The notes under the pieces were generated by a model. It was not told the DNA's origin. It did no database searches and saw only the letters and a list, made by a program, of their open reading frames with translations. Shown here piece by piece: positions 26,919 through 36,279 of a stretch of DNA of 64,000 nucleotides. Both the position numbers and the translations under genes were made by a program. The DNA lies in assembly GCA_020633675.1 (NCBI GenBank), contig JACKDE010000008.1, forward strand, positions 35,705-99,704, in the 5' to 3' direction. Positions within the stretch are counted from its first letter, which is position 1, and every line of letters begins with the position of its first letter. The DNA comes from Deferribacteres bacterium. GTDB taxonomy: Bacteria > Zhuqueibacterota > Zhuqueibacteria > Zhuqueibacterales > Geothermadaptataceae.

Positions 26919-29900
26919 ATGAAGCGGAATAGACACATTATTACATTTGCCGCTTTGCTTTTTACATTTTTTCAGGCAAATGCCCAGCAATTTGGTCAAA
27001 ATAAGATCCAGTACGAGCATCAGAACTGGAATTACATACAGTCCGAGCATTTCGACCTTTATTTCTACGACAATGGAGACAGGGTCGCTGAAATGGCTGC
27101 AGCGATCGCGGAGTCATCCTATTCGCATTTATCGCGTTCTTTCAACTACCAATTGCGCGATCGGATTGCGATTATCCTGTACAATTCTCACAATGACTTT
27201 GAAGAAACAAACTTATCATATGAGATTCAAAATGAAGCAACTGGCGGTTTTACAGAATTCTTGAAAAACCGGGTTGTTCTGCCATATGAAGGCTCTCTCG
27301 AACAATTCAGGCACGTCATTCATCACGAATTGGCACATGCTGTTGCTCTGCAGTTTTACTTCGGTACAGGGCCTGGCGCGATTATCAGTGGGCTGTCGCG
27401 GCTGCAATTGCCGCTGTGGGTGGTCGAAGGCCTGGCAGAATATGAATCGCGCGGTGGCTGGTCTACCGAAACGGAAGAGTGGATCCGCGACGCGGTTTTG
27501 AACAATTACCTGCCTGATATCTCACGCCTCGATGCCATGCCTTATCAGGGAGGCAATGCGCTTTTTTATTATATCCAACAACGCTATGGAAAAGGTAAGG
27601 TAACCGAGCTTTACAATGCCATTAAGTCAACCCGTGGTGTTGAGCGTGGTTTCCAGAAAGCTTTGGGGCAAGACCTAGAAAGCTTCTCGAAAAAGTGGCA
27701 TAAATACATGCGTGAAAAATATTGGCCGGAAATCAAAGATTACGATACCCCGGATGAATTTGCCACACCGTTAACGGATCATGAAAAAAGCCGGAATTTT
27801 ATCAACAACGCGCCGGCGCTTTCGCCACGCGGCGATATGGTTGCTTTCCTCTCAGAGCGGGGCGGCCTGTTCGATATCTACCTGATGTCAACCCTGGATC
27901 GCCGCATCATTTCCAAGCTCGTAAGTGGGCAACGCTCCTCATCCGTTGAGGAGTTGAAGTGGCTGCGGCCGGGCATCAGCTGGGGCCCGGATGGGCGGCA
28001 AATTGTTTTTGCGGCAAAAGCAGGCGCCTCCGATGTGCTACACTTTGTCAACGTTCGCAAGGGCGATATCACCGGGACCGTGAGATTTGATGATCTCGAA
28101 GGTGTATTTAGCCCGACATGGTCGCCAAATGGTGATTTGGTTGTTTTTGTAGGTATGTTTGCTGGCCAGTCGGATCTTTATAGTTACGATATAAAGTCGA
28201 AGGAACTGACAAAGCTGACCGATGACGATTACTCTGACCTCGAACCGGTATTTTCTTTCGATGGCAAAAAAATAGCTTTTACTTCTGATCGTGGCGATTT
28301 TACCGAGCCGGTAAACAAAGAGCCAGTTGATCTGCTGAAACACAATTATTCCAACAGCGATATCTATGTATATGATATTGCGAGCAAATCGATTCAGCGT
28401 GTTACCACTGATCTGAGTATTGAAAAGTCTCCGGCGTGGTACCACGGTGCGGATTCGCTGCTGTACGTTTCAGACCGCAATGGCATTTTCAATATTTATC
28501 TCCAGGATTTGGCAACAGGAGAGCATCGGCATTTGACCAACCTGTTGAGTGGCGCCAATCAATTGAGTGTTGCTTCCGAGACCAAACGTCTCGCTTTCAC
28601 ATCGTTTTACAAAGGTGGCTACGATATCTACCTTTGGAAAAATCCGATGCAGAATCTTGAGATACCTGACACGCTGAAGGTGACGGAGTTTATCAAAGAT
28701 GAAGCGCCTTATGACTCCACGCGTGTAGCCGAAGAAGAAGTGGCTGTTGCTGAAGATTCACAATCATCACGCCCATATCGTCACTATGTTTTCGGAAAAG
28801 ATTTTGCTGAAGGCCGTTTTCAAACAAGCGGAGACAGTTCGGTTGCGCTTTCTCGCGAGCAGTTCCGCACTGCTACCGGTGGATTCAAAAAACGCAAGTA
28901 CACGCCAGAATTTTCAGTCGATTGGGCGGGTGCAGTCGGTGGGTACAATACTTTTTTTGGTGTTCAGGGCGCGACCCAGGTTGTGATTTCGGACTTACTG
29001 AGTAACCACCAATTTGTGATACAAGCAAATATCATTCGCAGCATCGCCAATAGTGATCTGTCGGTTGCCTATGCCAATCTCTCCCGGCGGTGGGATTACT
29101 CTATTGCAGCTTATCATTTTGCGAACTTTTTTCAGGGTACGCGAACTGTGTCGTTTGGAAGCGGGCAAGTCGGCCGTCTGACGACCATTGAGCGTTTTCG
29201 CAATTATGGCATCGGTGGCTCGCTCAGCTACCCATTTTCACGCTTCCGGAGAGTCGATTTCGGGTTGAATTGGTTCAATGTGCATCAGGACGAATTGCTT
29301 TATGGCGAGGCGTTTGGCTTCGATTCACAAACAGTTTCGACCATGCTGTTTACACTTGGCTACAATCATGATAATGCGGTGTGGGCGTATACCGGGCCAT
29401 TTTTTGGCGACCGTGTGAATTTCGGTGTAACCTTCAGTCCGAAATTTGGCAAAAATGGTATCGGCTTCACTACTATGACTGGCGATTTGCGGCGCTACAT
29501 CATGCTGGGAAGAGAGTACAGCCTGGCGCTGCGCTTGTCCGGCGGCGCGAGTGTTGGGCAAAATCCAACACGTTTCCTGCTCGGCGGCGTCACCAACTGG
29601 ATTAACTACAAGTTCGCGCGTGATATCGATTTTGATCTGGTTCGCGATTATTACTTCAGTCAGTTTATTTCGCCGCTGCGAGGTGCTGACTACTATCAGA
29701 TGATTGGCAATCGCTATTTCATCACAAATATTGAGCTCAAATTCCCATTGATTCAATATTTTATCACACGCTTTCCGTTGCCACTCGGCTTCCAGAATGT
29801 GCGCGGCGCTGTGTTCACCGATATCGGTTCTGCCTGGACCGGAAACAATTTTCGAGCCTTTAGCACCAATGATAAAGGCGATCGCGTGCTCGAAGATATC

Positions 29901-30032
29901 CTCGCCGGCTTTGGTTGGGGCTTGCGCACACCATTCCTGATTGGCCTTCTGCGTATCGATCAGGCCTGGAGCACTGACCTCTCACAGGTCAGCAAGCCAA
30001 AGTGGTATGTTTCATTCGGTATCGATTTTTAG
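26919..30032 (+). CDS. HExxH protease-like / TolB-propeller / outer-membrane barrel fusion
   Basis: 1037-residue exported protein of three parts. After a signal peptide ending AQQ, residues 30-270 form a gluzincin-like domain with HHELAH (His136, Glu137, His140) and a downstream VVEGLAEYES, where Glu is the likely third zinc ligand. Residues about 285-620 are PD40/TolB-type propeller repeats (SWGPDGRQIVFAAK, TWSPNGDLVVFVG, VFSFDGKKIAFTSDRG). From about 690 to the end are beta-strands resembling a BamA/Omp85-like surface-antigen barrel, ending WYVSFGIDF with a terminal Phe. It probably sits in the outer membrane with the protease and propeller facing the periplasm. Family members are common in FCB phyla, but the role is unknown. 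Confidence 0.85.
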   Translation: MKRNRHIITFAALLFTFFQANAQQFGQNKIQYEHQNWNYIQSEHFDLYFYDNGDRVAEMAAAIAESSYSHLSRSFNYQLRDRIAIILYNSHNDFEETNLSYEIQNEATGGFTEFLKNRVVLPYEGSLEQFRHVIHHELAHAVALQFYFGTGPGAIISGLSRLQLPLWVVEGLAEYESRGGWSTETEEWIRDAVLNNYLPDISRLDAMPYQGGNALFYYIQQRYGKGKVTELYNAIKSTRGVERGFQKALGQDLESFSKKWHKYMREKYWPEIKDYDTPDEFATPLTDHEKSRNFINNAPALSPRGDMVAFLSERGGLFDIYLMSTLDRRIISKLVSGQRSSSVEELKWLRPGISWGPDGRQIVFAAKAGASDVLHFVNVRKGDITGTVRFDDLEGVFSPTWSPNGDLVVFVGMFAGQSDLYSYDIKSKELTKLTDDDYSDLEPVFSFDGKKIAFTSDRGDFTEPVNKEPVDLLKHNYSNSDIYVYDIASKSIQRVTTDLSIEKSPAWYHGADSLLYVSDRNGIFNIYLQDLATGEHRHLTNLLSGANQLSVASETKRLAFTSFYKGGYDIYLWKNPMQNLEIPDTLKVTEFIKDEAPYDSTRVAEEEVAVAEDSQSSRPYRHYVFGKDFAEGRFQTSGDSSVALSREQFRTATGGFKKRKYTPEFSVDWAGAVGGYNTFFGVQGATQVVISDLLSNHQFVIQANIIRSIANSDLSVAYANLSRRWDYSIAAYHFANFFQGTRTVSFGSGQVGRLTTIERFRNYGIGGSLSYPFSRFRRVDFGLNWFNVHQDELLYGEAFGFDSQTVSTMLFTLGYNHDNAVWAYTGPFFGDRVNFGVTFSPKFGKNGIGFTTMTGDLRRYIMLGREYSLALRLSGGASVGQNPTRFLLGGVTNWINYKFARDIDFDLVRDYYFSQFISPLRGADYYQMIGNRYFITNIELKFPLIQYFITRFPLPLGFQNVRGAVFTDIGSAWTGNNFRAFSTNDKGDRVLEDILAGFGWGLRTPFLIGLLRIDQAWSTDLSQVSKPKWYVSFGIDF

Positions 30033-30063
30033 CCAATCATTAAAGGCGTTATTTGCAAATTTT

Positions 30064-30092
30064 AAAGGGCGATGCTTTATCGCCCTTTTTTA
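30064..30092 (+). terminator. Rho-independent terminator after the TolB/barrel gene
   Basis: AAAGGGCGAT, loop GCTTT, ATCGCCCTTT followed by more T, about 31 nt after the stop. The stem is 10 bp and perfect. Confidence 0.88.
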
Positions 30093-30228
30093 TTGTGTCA
30101 TGAAGAAAAAGCCCGGTTAAATCCAGCCAACTCACTTTAAGCCCCAAGCTCTTTTCCTTGCTTTTATTCAAGTTCATACTACCAAAGTATCTTTTATTCC
30201 CAATCGTAAGCATTGAGGTGAAAACAGC

Positions 30229-30257
30229 TTGACAGACAGCGCTAAAGCTGTTAATAT
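30229..30257 (+). promoter_or_regulatory. Strong sigma-70-type promoter for the methyltransferase-ZIP pair
   Basis: TTGACA (30229-30234, consensus) and TAATAT (30252-30257) are separated by exactly 17 nt. The start codon at 30378 implies a leader of about 115 nt with no evident ORF. Confidence 0.75.
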
Positions 30258-30377
30258 AGTTGCTTGCAAATCATGCCCTGCAAGTATGTGCTGGGCGCAG
30301 GTCAAATAGCAGGCTAAACGCAATATTACCAATGAGAATGCACTGGTTGTGCAGTCGAATTTGGAAGAGCAGGCGCG

Positions 30378-31181
30378 ATGAATGATTTGGCTTTTGCGAA
30401 TGATGATGTGTTAGAAAATCACACTGACTGGTATGTGCGGACGTTCTCAGATGATTACCTGTTTCTCTATGCTCACCGCTCCGAGGAGGAGGCTGAAGCT
30501 CATGTACAAGCCGCCGTTGAGCATGTGCCGTTTCGAGCCGGACAGCACGTACTCGATATTGCCTGCGGTGCGGGGCGCCATCTGTTGGCATTCAGCAAGC
30601 GTGGCGCATGTGTAACAGGCATTGATCTGTCGAAAGTGTTGCTGGAAAATGCCCGCCTGCGCTTTGCTCAACGCAAGTTTAAAGCCGAATTTGTGCAAAA
30701 AGATATGCGAAGAATTCCGTTTGTCGCTCAATTTGACGGCGTGACCATGTGGTTCACATCCTTTGGCTATTTTGAAAAGAGCGCTGAAGATCGTTTCGTA
30801 CTTGCCGGGCTTTCTCGAGCACTCAAATCGCATGGTTGGTGGTGGATAGATTTACCCAATCCCAATTATATAAAAGACACGTTGGTGCCTTTCTCCAAGC
30901 GCAAAATCGATGGTCCGCACGGGCTCGCCCTGGTTCATGAACGGCGAAAAATGGTTGGAAATCGTGTGGTGAAAACAATTTCTGTTGAAGATGATTTAGG
31001 CAAGCGTACATACATCGAAAAAGTCAGGCTCTATACACCTGAGCGCTTCGCGGCGATGATTTTCGATGCTGGCCTATCTGCTGATGGTATACTTGGTGAC
31101 TATTCCGGTGCTTCGTTTAAACGTCAATCGCCGCGGCAAATCTGGTTTGGAAGGAAAAAAGAGCCTGATGTTTCAATTTGA
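30378..31181 (+). CDS. Class I SAM-dependent methyltransferase
   Basis: 267-residue cytosolic methyltransferase. Motif I is VLDIACGAGRHLLAFS (about residues 57-72), followed by GIDLSKVLLENAR (motif II acidic residue) and the post-I region FDGVTMWFTSFGYF. The WWWIDLPNPNYIKD stretch is typical of small-molecule methyltransferases of the Methyltransf_25 type. The substrate is not identifiable. Its last 14 nt overlap the start of the ZIP transporter gene, so the two are expressed together; whether they share a pathway is unclear. Confidence 0.85.
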   Translation: MNDLAFANDDVLENHTDWYVRTFSDDYLFLYAHRSEEEAEAHVQAAVEHVPFRAGQHVLDIACGAGRHLLAFSKRGACVTGIDLSKVLLENARLRFAQRKFKAEFVQKDMRRIPFVAQFDGVTMWFTSFGYFEKSAEDRFVLAGLSRALKSHGWWWIDLPNPNYIKDTLVPFSKRKIDGPHGLALVHERRKMVGNRVVKTISVEDDLGKRTYIEKVRLYTPERFAAMIFDAGLSADGILGDYSGASFKRQSPRQIWFGRKKEPDVSI

Positions 31182-31896
31182 AAGATCATTGCTGGTCTAT
31201 TCTATCATTATTATCGCCGTGTCATGGACAGGGGGGATGATCCCGCTTTATAAGCCCTGGCGGCAAAGCACCTTGCAACTCTTTATCAGCTTTGGTGCTG
31301 GGGTGTTGTTGGGGGTAGCCTTTCTGCATCTCATCCCCGAAGCGATGATGATGATCGAAGAGCGTGCCGGCCTGCCCATGCTGTTCGGCTTTTTACTGCT
31401 CTACGTGCTCGAAAAATTCATAATGGTGCATTCATGTGAGGCGGGATGCGATGTACATATCGTGGGCTGGTCATCCTTCCTGGGATTGTCGATTCACAGC
31501 CTGACAGCCGGTGTAGCCCTGGGGGCTGGTATTGCCGTACCCGAAATCAGCCTGATGGTTTTTCTGGCTATTGTCCTGCACAAATTGCCGGAGTCTTTTT
31601 CGCTGTCATGCATTCTTTTACAAGCGAAATTTCATAAAAAACGCATCATCACGATTATGTTTTTATTCGCATTTGCAGTGCCTGTCGGTGCCCTGATTGC
31701 TGTTCATTTATTAACCAGCATGCCCGGCGATGTAATTGGCTGGGCGCTGGCTTTTGCTGGTGGCACATTTTTGCATATTGCAGCGGATGATTTGCTGCCC
31801 AGCGTTCACTCTTCGGAGCAGAATCGTGGATCAACGTTGATTGCATTTTTATTGGGTGTATTCCTTGTCTGGGTATCCAATTTTCTACAACATTGA
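31168..31896 (+). CDS. ZIP-family metal transporter
   Basis: About 242-residue polytopic membrane protein importing divalent metals such as zinc. The start at 31168 (MFQFERSLLVYSIIIIAV) overlaps the upstream methyltransferase end and gives a normal first TM; the frame itself extends back to 31066. Eight TMs are expected. ZIP signatures are the conserved LHLIPEA in TM2, SIHSLTAGVALGAG in TM4 (the HSxxxGxxxG metal-binding motif) and LHKLPESFSLS in TM5 (HKxPE). A His/Cys loop between TM3 and TM4 (VHSCEAGCDVHIVG) may bind metal. Confidence 0.9.
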   Translation: MFQFERSLLVYSIIIIAVSWTGGMIPLYKPWRQSTLQLFISFGAGVLLGVAFLHLIPEAMMMIEERAGLPMLFGFLLLYVLEKFIMVHSCEAGCDVHIVGWSSFLGLSIHSLTAGVALGAGIAVPEISLMVFLAIVLHKLPESFSLSCILLQAKFHKKRIITIMFLFAFAVPVGALIAVHLLTSMPGDVIGWALAFAGGTFLHIAADDLLPSVHSSEQNRGSTLIAFLLGVFLVWVSNFLQH

Positions 31897-31908
31897 GTTG
31901 AATATCTG

Positions 31909-31985
31909 CCATCAGAACTGCGAATAGCGTTGTGTGCCATACCGGGAGCGAAGTGGATGCGTTCCAGCCGGGTATAGCCTGATGG
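31909..31985 (+). other. 77-nt predicted structured element upstream of tdh
   Basis: Nested complementarity: CCATCAG (31909-31915) with CTGATGG (31979-31985), ATACC (31939-31943) with GGTAT (31971-31975), and GGAGCG (31945-31950) with CGTTCC (31960-31965) around a 9-nt loop. There is no T-run after it, so it is not a simple terminator. It could be a leader structure, but pairing alone does not prove function. Confidence 0.35.
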
Positions 31986-32058
31986 TTCGCGGTATTGGAA
32001 TTGACATTAGCCAGCTATTTGCAGTTACGACTGTTATCGCATTAAGAGGGAGTGCAAC

Positions 32059-33000
32059 ATGAAGCGAATTCTCATCACCGGAGCAAATGGCCAAATTGGT
32101 TCGGAGTTGCGCGAAACATTGGCCGCGCAGTACGGCAGTGATCAGGTCATCAGTATCGACTTAAACAAGCCAGCCGGTTACGATGCGAAAAAATTAGGCG
32201 TGCTGGAATCCGTAGATGTGACAGACCGGCAGGCAATTGAAAAGATCATCGATCAGTATCAGGTTGGCACGGTCTTTCATTTGGTGGGCATTCTTTCGGG
32301 CAAAGGCGAGCTCAATCCGGACCTTGCATGGAATGTCAATGTCAGCAGTCTGAAATATGTGCTGGACTTTGCAAAGGAGAAATCACTGCGTGTTTTTTGG
32401 CCAAGTTCCATCGCCGTTTTTGGCCCAACCTCTCCGAAAGAGCAAACGCCACAAATAACCACTCTGGAACCGACAAGCATATATGGCGTTACCAAAGTTG
32501 CTGGCGAGCTGTTGTGCAATTATTACTTCAATAAATATCGCGTTGATGTGCGCAGTTTGCGTTTCCCGGGTCTTATCAGCTATAAAACGCCGCCGGGTGG
32601 TGGAACGACAGATTATGCAGTCGAAATTTTTTATGAAGCGTTGAAAAGGCAAGCTTATACAAGTTTCCTGAAAAGGGATACCGTGCTCCCGATGATGTAC
32701 ATGCCAGATGCCATTCGCGCCATTTTGGAATTGATGGCGAGCCCTAGCGATGACTTGACTATCCGTACAAGCTATAATTTGACTGCGATCAGTTTTTCAG
32801 TGGCCGAGCTTGCAACAGAAATTCAGAAGCACATTCCTGCTTTCCAACTCAGCACCGATCCGGACCACCGGCAGAAAATTGCCGATTCGTGGCCGCGCTC
32901 AATCGATGATTCGATCGCACGCAGGGATTGGGGGTGGCGCCATGCGTTTGATTTGAGCGCGATGACCCGCGAAATGCTTAAAAACTTACAGGCTCAATAA
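32059..33000 (+). CDS. tdh: L-threonine 3-dehydrogenase, SDR/epimerase type
   Basis: NAD-dependent extended short-chain dehydrogenase, 313 residues, oxidising L-threonine to 2-amino-3-ketobutyrate. The nucleotide loop is GANGQIG (8-14), the catalytic Ser lies in FWPSSIAVFGPT (116-117), and YGVTK gives Tyr142 and Lys146. SLRFPGLISYKTPPGGGTTDYA is the substrate-loop signature of SDR-type threonine dehydrogenases, as distinct from the zinc-dependent Tdh of E. coli. No adjacent kbl (2-amino-3-ketobutyrate ligase) is present. GAGGGAG precedes the ATG, and the stop overlaps the next start (TAATG). Confidence 0.9.
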   Translation: MKRILITGANGQIGSELRETLAAQYGSDQVISIDLNKPAGYDAKKLGVLESVDVTDRQAIEKIIDQYQVGTVFHLVGILSGKGELNPDLAWNVNVSSLKYVLDFAKEKSLRVFWPSSIAVFGPTSPKEQTPQITTLEPTSIYGVTKVAGELLCNYYFNKYRVDVRSLRFPGLISYKTPPGGGTTDYAVEIFYEALKRQAYTSFLKRDTVLPMMYMPDAIRAILELMASPSDDLTIRTSYNLTAISFSVAELATEIQKHIPAFQLSTDPDHRQKIADSWPRSIDDSIARRDWGWRHAFDLSAMTREMLKNLQAQ

Positions 33001-35360
33001 TGTCTTGTCACCTTTCCTTGGTTCTTCATAAAAATTCACAGCCTAAATTGAAGCATATCGTTGTCCTGTTTTTTCTGCCTTTGTTTTGCACCCGAGCCTA
33101 TACTCAAACCGATTCGACAAAATCAGTTCAACAAACCATCCTTCGGGCTCAGCAAAAAACCGCAAATTTTGACTTCGCGACTGCAGAAGAATTACTTCAG
33201 AAAGCACTCAAGATTGAGCCGGAAAGCATTGATGTGCGGCTTGCTTTGGGCAAATTGGCGATCAAAAAATACGATTGGCGCGCGGCGAACAACCATTTCG
33301 AAAAGGTGCTGGAGCGGGATGCCGAAAATCTTGAAGCACACTATTATCGCGCCATTTGCTATCGGGAAATTGGCAAATTTCGACCTGAGTTTTTACGCAA
33401 AATGCCGCTCATCGGTGGGCTGCTTGAATTCAAAAAATCGGAACAGCATTTCAACTGGCTCCTGGAGCGTGACTCGTTGTACCGGGATGTTCTTTCCCAA
33501 ATAGCCACACTCCGCCGCTATCAGGAAAAGTATGATGATGCCTTGCAACTGGCGCATCGACAAATTGTACTCAAGCCATCGCAAGCGAATGCACAGGTTG
33601 GTATTTTTAATCTGTACCGGCATTTTATCTTGCGTAAGAGCGAAAACAAAGCAGTGGCGCGTCTCTCGCAGACAAATTCACCATATGCTCGATTTTTTAT
33701 CGGTGAAAAATTGCGGCGCGAGAAGCGATATGCTCGTGCTGACTCCATTTTTGCAGGACTGCTTGGGGAAAAACCAAAGATGCCATTGCAGCCTGTTTAT
33801 TTGGCACTTGCCAAAAGCAAATCCAGCCAGAAAGAAGATCATGAAGCAGAGCAGTTCTTCTGGAAAGCAGTCGATTCCATTTCGTCGCAGGCAGATGCCG
33901 ATTTGGTTTTTGAGGAGATCAAATACGTCATCAATCAACGCGAGTATCAGGAATATCTTTCACTGAGCACGCCGGATGAGAAAGCCGGATTTTTTCGGGC
34001 ATTTTGGGCGCGGCGGAATCCAATGCCAGCCGCTGAAGACAATGCACGGCTTGCGGAGCATTTGCGACGATTAAATTATTGTGAACAAAATTATGAGTTT
34101 ATCGGCTTCCGCAGTTGGGGGAACAGTCCGGACAAGTTACAATATTTGCGTTTTCCGCCAGCCTACCATCTCAACGAGTTCTTTAACGACAAGGGGCTGG
34201 TCTACCTGCGGCACGGTGAGCCGCATGACCGTATTGTCACGGTCGGTGGGGGTGTGAACTCACAATCACCGGCACCCAGCAATGAATCCTGGAAATACTG
34301 GCCGACCGATGCAAGTCCCGAGATGACGTTCCACTTTATGTATGACCAATATGCTTCTGGCAACCTATGGCGATTGACCCCTATTCTCAGCCATCCGGCA
34401 CTTCTTGAAGATCGTTTTCAGTGGAGCCCGCGTTATTACCGCATGCAAAACGCCTATAGTGCCGGCGAGCGTTACATGCTCGAACAGGAAATGGCCCAGG
34501 AGAGCATCGCTTCAGTTGATACTGGTTTTGTGAGCGATCGCCACAGCTGGAGTGAGAAAGTCAAAGAGCTGCCGATGCCTTACTCAACAGCGACCTTTCG
34601 CGGCAAAAACGGAAAAACTGTGCTAGAAGTCTATTGGGGCGTACCGCTCAAGCCGATTGCCAACGCTTTGTCGGATGATATTGGAAATATTCGACTTGAA
34701 AATGGTGCGGCACTTCATTTCAATGACTGGCGCGAAGCGTGGAAGCAGCTCAAAACATCTGATATCGTTTTTGATCGTAATAAGCTCAGTGATGATCATT
34801 TATTTACGGAATCCTACTCCACCGAAATCTCACCGGGCACTTATTTCCTGGCCTTGCACGCACGACCAGAGCAAACAGTGCTGATAGGTGGCCACGCAAA
34901 TATCGATTTGGTTGTCCACGATTATTCAGGATCGTCTCTTCGAATGAGCGACATTGAGTTCGCTTCGCAGATTGAGCCTGCGGAACAGCGCGGCAAATGG
35001 ATAAAGAATGGCTTGAAGGTCATCCCGAATCCGGCGCGACAGTACGAGCAGAAGCGGCCGGTTCATATCTATTTTGAAATTTACAATCTGAGCCGGGATA
35101 GCGATGGCAAAACACGCTTTGCTATTGAATATATTGTTGAGAAAAAAGGTGGGAAAAAGAAGTTTCTGGGTTTATTTGGCGGCGGGAAATCGAGTATTTC
35201 TGTGAAAGCAGACCGCCAGGGCAATGCCTCCTTTTCTGCAGAGTTCTTGGCGATCGACGTCGGCAAAGTTGACAAAGGAGAAGCACGGTTGACCATCCGC
35301 GTGACCGACAAAATTAGTGGAGCCATTTTTGAGCGGACAAATACCTTTGAGATCTATTGA
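33000..35360 (+). CDS. GWxTD domain protein with TPR region
   Basis: 786-residue exported protein. The signal peptide is internal to the first 35 residues (VVLFFLPLFCTRAYT). TPR repeats follow at about 50-300 (FATAEELLQKALKIEPESIDVRLALG, YDDALQLAHRQIVLKPSQ). A GWxTD-type domain lies at about 325-425, with the preceding FWARRNPMPAAEDNARLAEHL and the following GLVYLRHGEPHDRI. The signature GW-x-TD itself is replaced by SWGNSPD. The C-terminal 350 residues are beta-rich. Its start codon overlaps the tdh stop by 1 nt. The GWxTD family occurs mainly in FCB and acidobacterial genomes with unknown function. Confidence 0.8.
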   Translation: MSCHLSLVLHKNSQPKLKHIVVLFFLPLFCTRAYTQTDSTKSVQQTILRAQQKTANFDFATAEELLQKALKIEPESIDVRLALGKLAIKKYDWRAANNHFEKVLERDAENLEAHYYRAICYREIGKFRPEFLRKMPLIGGLLEFKKSEQHFNWLLERDSLYRDVLSQIATLRRYQEKYDDALQLAHRQIVLKPSQANAQVGIFNLYRHFILRKSENKAVARLSQTNSPYARFFIGEKLRREKRYARADSIFAGLLGEKPKMPLQPVYLALAKSKSSQKEDHEAEQFFWKAVDSISSQADADLVFEEIKYVINQREYQEYLSLSTPDEKAGFFRAFWARRNPMPAAEDNARLAEHLRRLNYCEQNYEFIGFRSWGNSPDKLQYLRFPPAYHLNEFFNDKGLVYLRHGEPHDRIVTVGGGVNSQSPAPSNESWKYWPTDASPEMTFHFMYDQYASGNLWRLTPILSHPALLEDRFQWSPRYYRMQNAYSAGERYMLEQEMAQESIASVDTGFVSDRHSWSEKVKELPMPYSTATFRGKNGKTVLEVYWGVPLKPIANALSDDIGNIRLENGAALHFNDWREAWKQLKTSDIVFDRNKLSDDHLFTESYSTEISPGTYFLALHARPEQTVLIGGHANIDLVVHDYSGSSLRMSDIEFASQIEPAEQRGKWIKNGLKVIPNPARQYEQKRPVHIYFEIYNLSRDSDGKTRFAIEYIVEKKGGKKKFLGLFGGGKSSISVKADRQGNASFSAEFLAIDVGKVDKGEARLTIRVTDKISGAIFERTNTFEIY

Positions 35361-35492
35361 GACCCAATCAATAGGAAATTCAGGTCTAATGCGTATTTTT
35401 TAAAACAGTTTCAATTCGCTCTATCAACAGAGAAAGACATGCTCGTTCAAAATAGCGCACAGCAGATTTTGGCTTGTCAGATGAGGGTGGCA

Positions 35493-36146
35493 TCATGTCT
35501 TTTTGCTATTTTGGCCGAGCCTGCTTTTAACGCCGATTTTGCTGCACAGCGGGCAAGTTTCAGCGACATGATTGCGGGCGGGACAATGTTCGCGCCCAAA
35601 GTAAATAATTTGTAGATGCAATTGGTTCCATTTGTCCTTCGGAAAAAGCGCTTTTAAATCTTTCTCAGTCTGCAGTACGTTTTTGCCATTTGACAATCCC
35701 CAGCGATAGGCCAGCCGATGAATATGCGTATCAACGGGAAAAGCAGGCACGCCAAAAGCTTGCGCCATGACAACGGAAGCGGTTTTATGGCCAACTCCCG
35801 GCAATGCTTCAAGATCATCGAAGTTGGCCGGCACGTCTCCATGATGCTTTTCCATCAAAATACGCGATAATTCTTTGATCGCTTTTGATTTTTGTGGCGC
35901 CAATCCACATGCTTTGATGAACTCCCGAATCTGCTCAGGGGACAAGTGCATCATTTTTTTGGGCGTATCCGCTACTGCAAACAGAGCCGGAGTCACGCGA
36001 TTGACCATCGCGTCGGTAGTCTGCGCAGAGAGCAATACGGAAATGAGCAGTGTGAACGGATCTTTATGTTTCAGGGGAATCGGCGGTGCTGGATAAAGCC
36101 TTTCAAGCGTAGATTGTACGATTTCGGCTTTTTGCTTTTTGGTCAT
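35493..36146 (-). CDS. nth: Endonuclease III (DNA glycosylase/AP lyase)
   Basis: Base-excision repair enzyme for oxidised pyrimidines. ATG 36146 is preferred over the longer frame to 36239 because AGGA lies 6 nt upstream. The helix-hairpin-helix is LPGVGHKTASVV with catalytic Lys121, followed by Asp139 in FPVDTHIHR. The C-terminal iron-sulfur loop is altered: Cys188, Cys198 and Cys201 are present with a C-x9-C-x2-C spacing, and the fourth cysteine expected about 5 residues later is absent (SKIGVK). Glycosylase residues are intact, so activity is expected. Confidence 0.93.
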   Translation of the reverse strand: MTKKQKAEIVQSTLERLYPAPPIPLKHKDPFTLLISVLLSAQTTDAMVNRVTPALFAVADTPKKMMHLSPEQIREFIKACGLAPQKSKAIKELSRILMEKHHGDVPANFDDLEALPGVGHKTASVVMAQAFGVPAFPVDTHIHRLAYRWGLSNGKNVLQTEKDLKALFPKDKWNQLHLQIIYFGREHCPARNHVAETCPLCSKIGVKSRLGQNSKKT

Positions 36147-36279
36147 CAGAATTCCTGGATTAAATTGGCGTTTTGAAAACCAATTGCCTGCATACAAAAT
36201 CCGGTTTGGGGATATTGCAAGCGAAGTTGAATGGAACAATATTTTATCAAATTTAACACTGTAGAGAATTATTGCAAGT

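Noticed and set aside
31909..31985. tRNA gene (77 nt with a 7-bp terminal stem)
   Set aside because: No TTCGA-type T-loop, no anticodon arm in place and no CCA context; kept only as a possible structured element.
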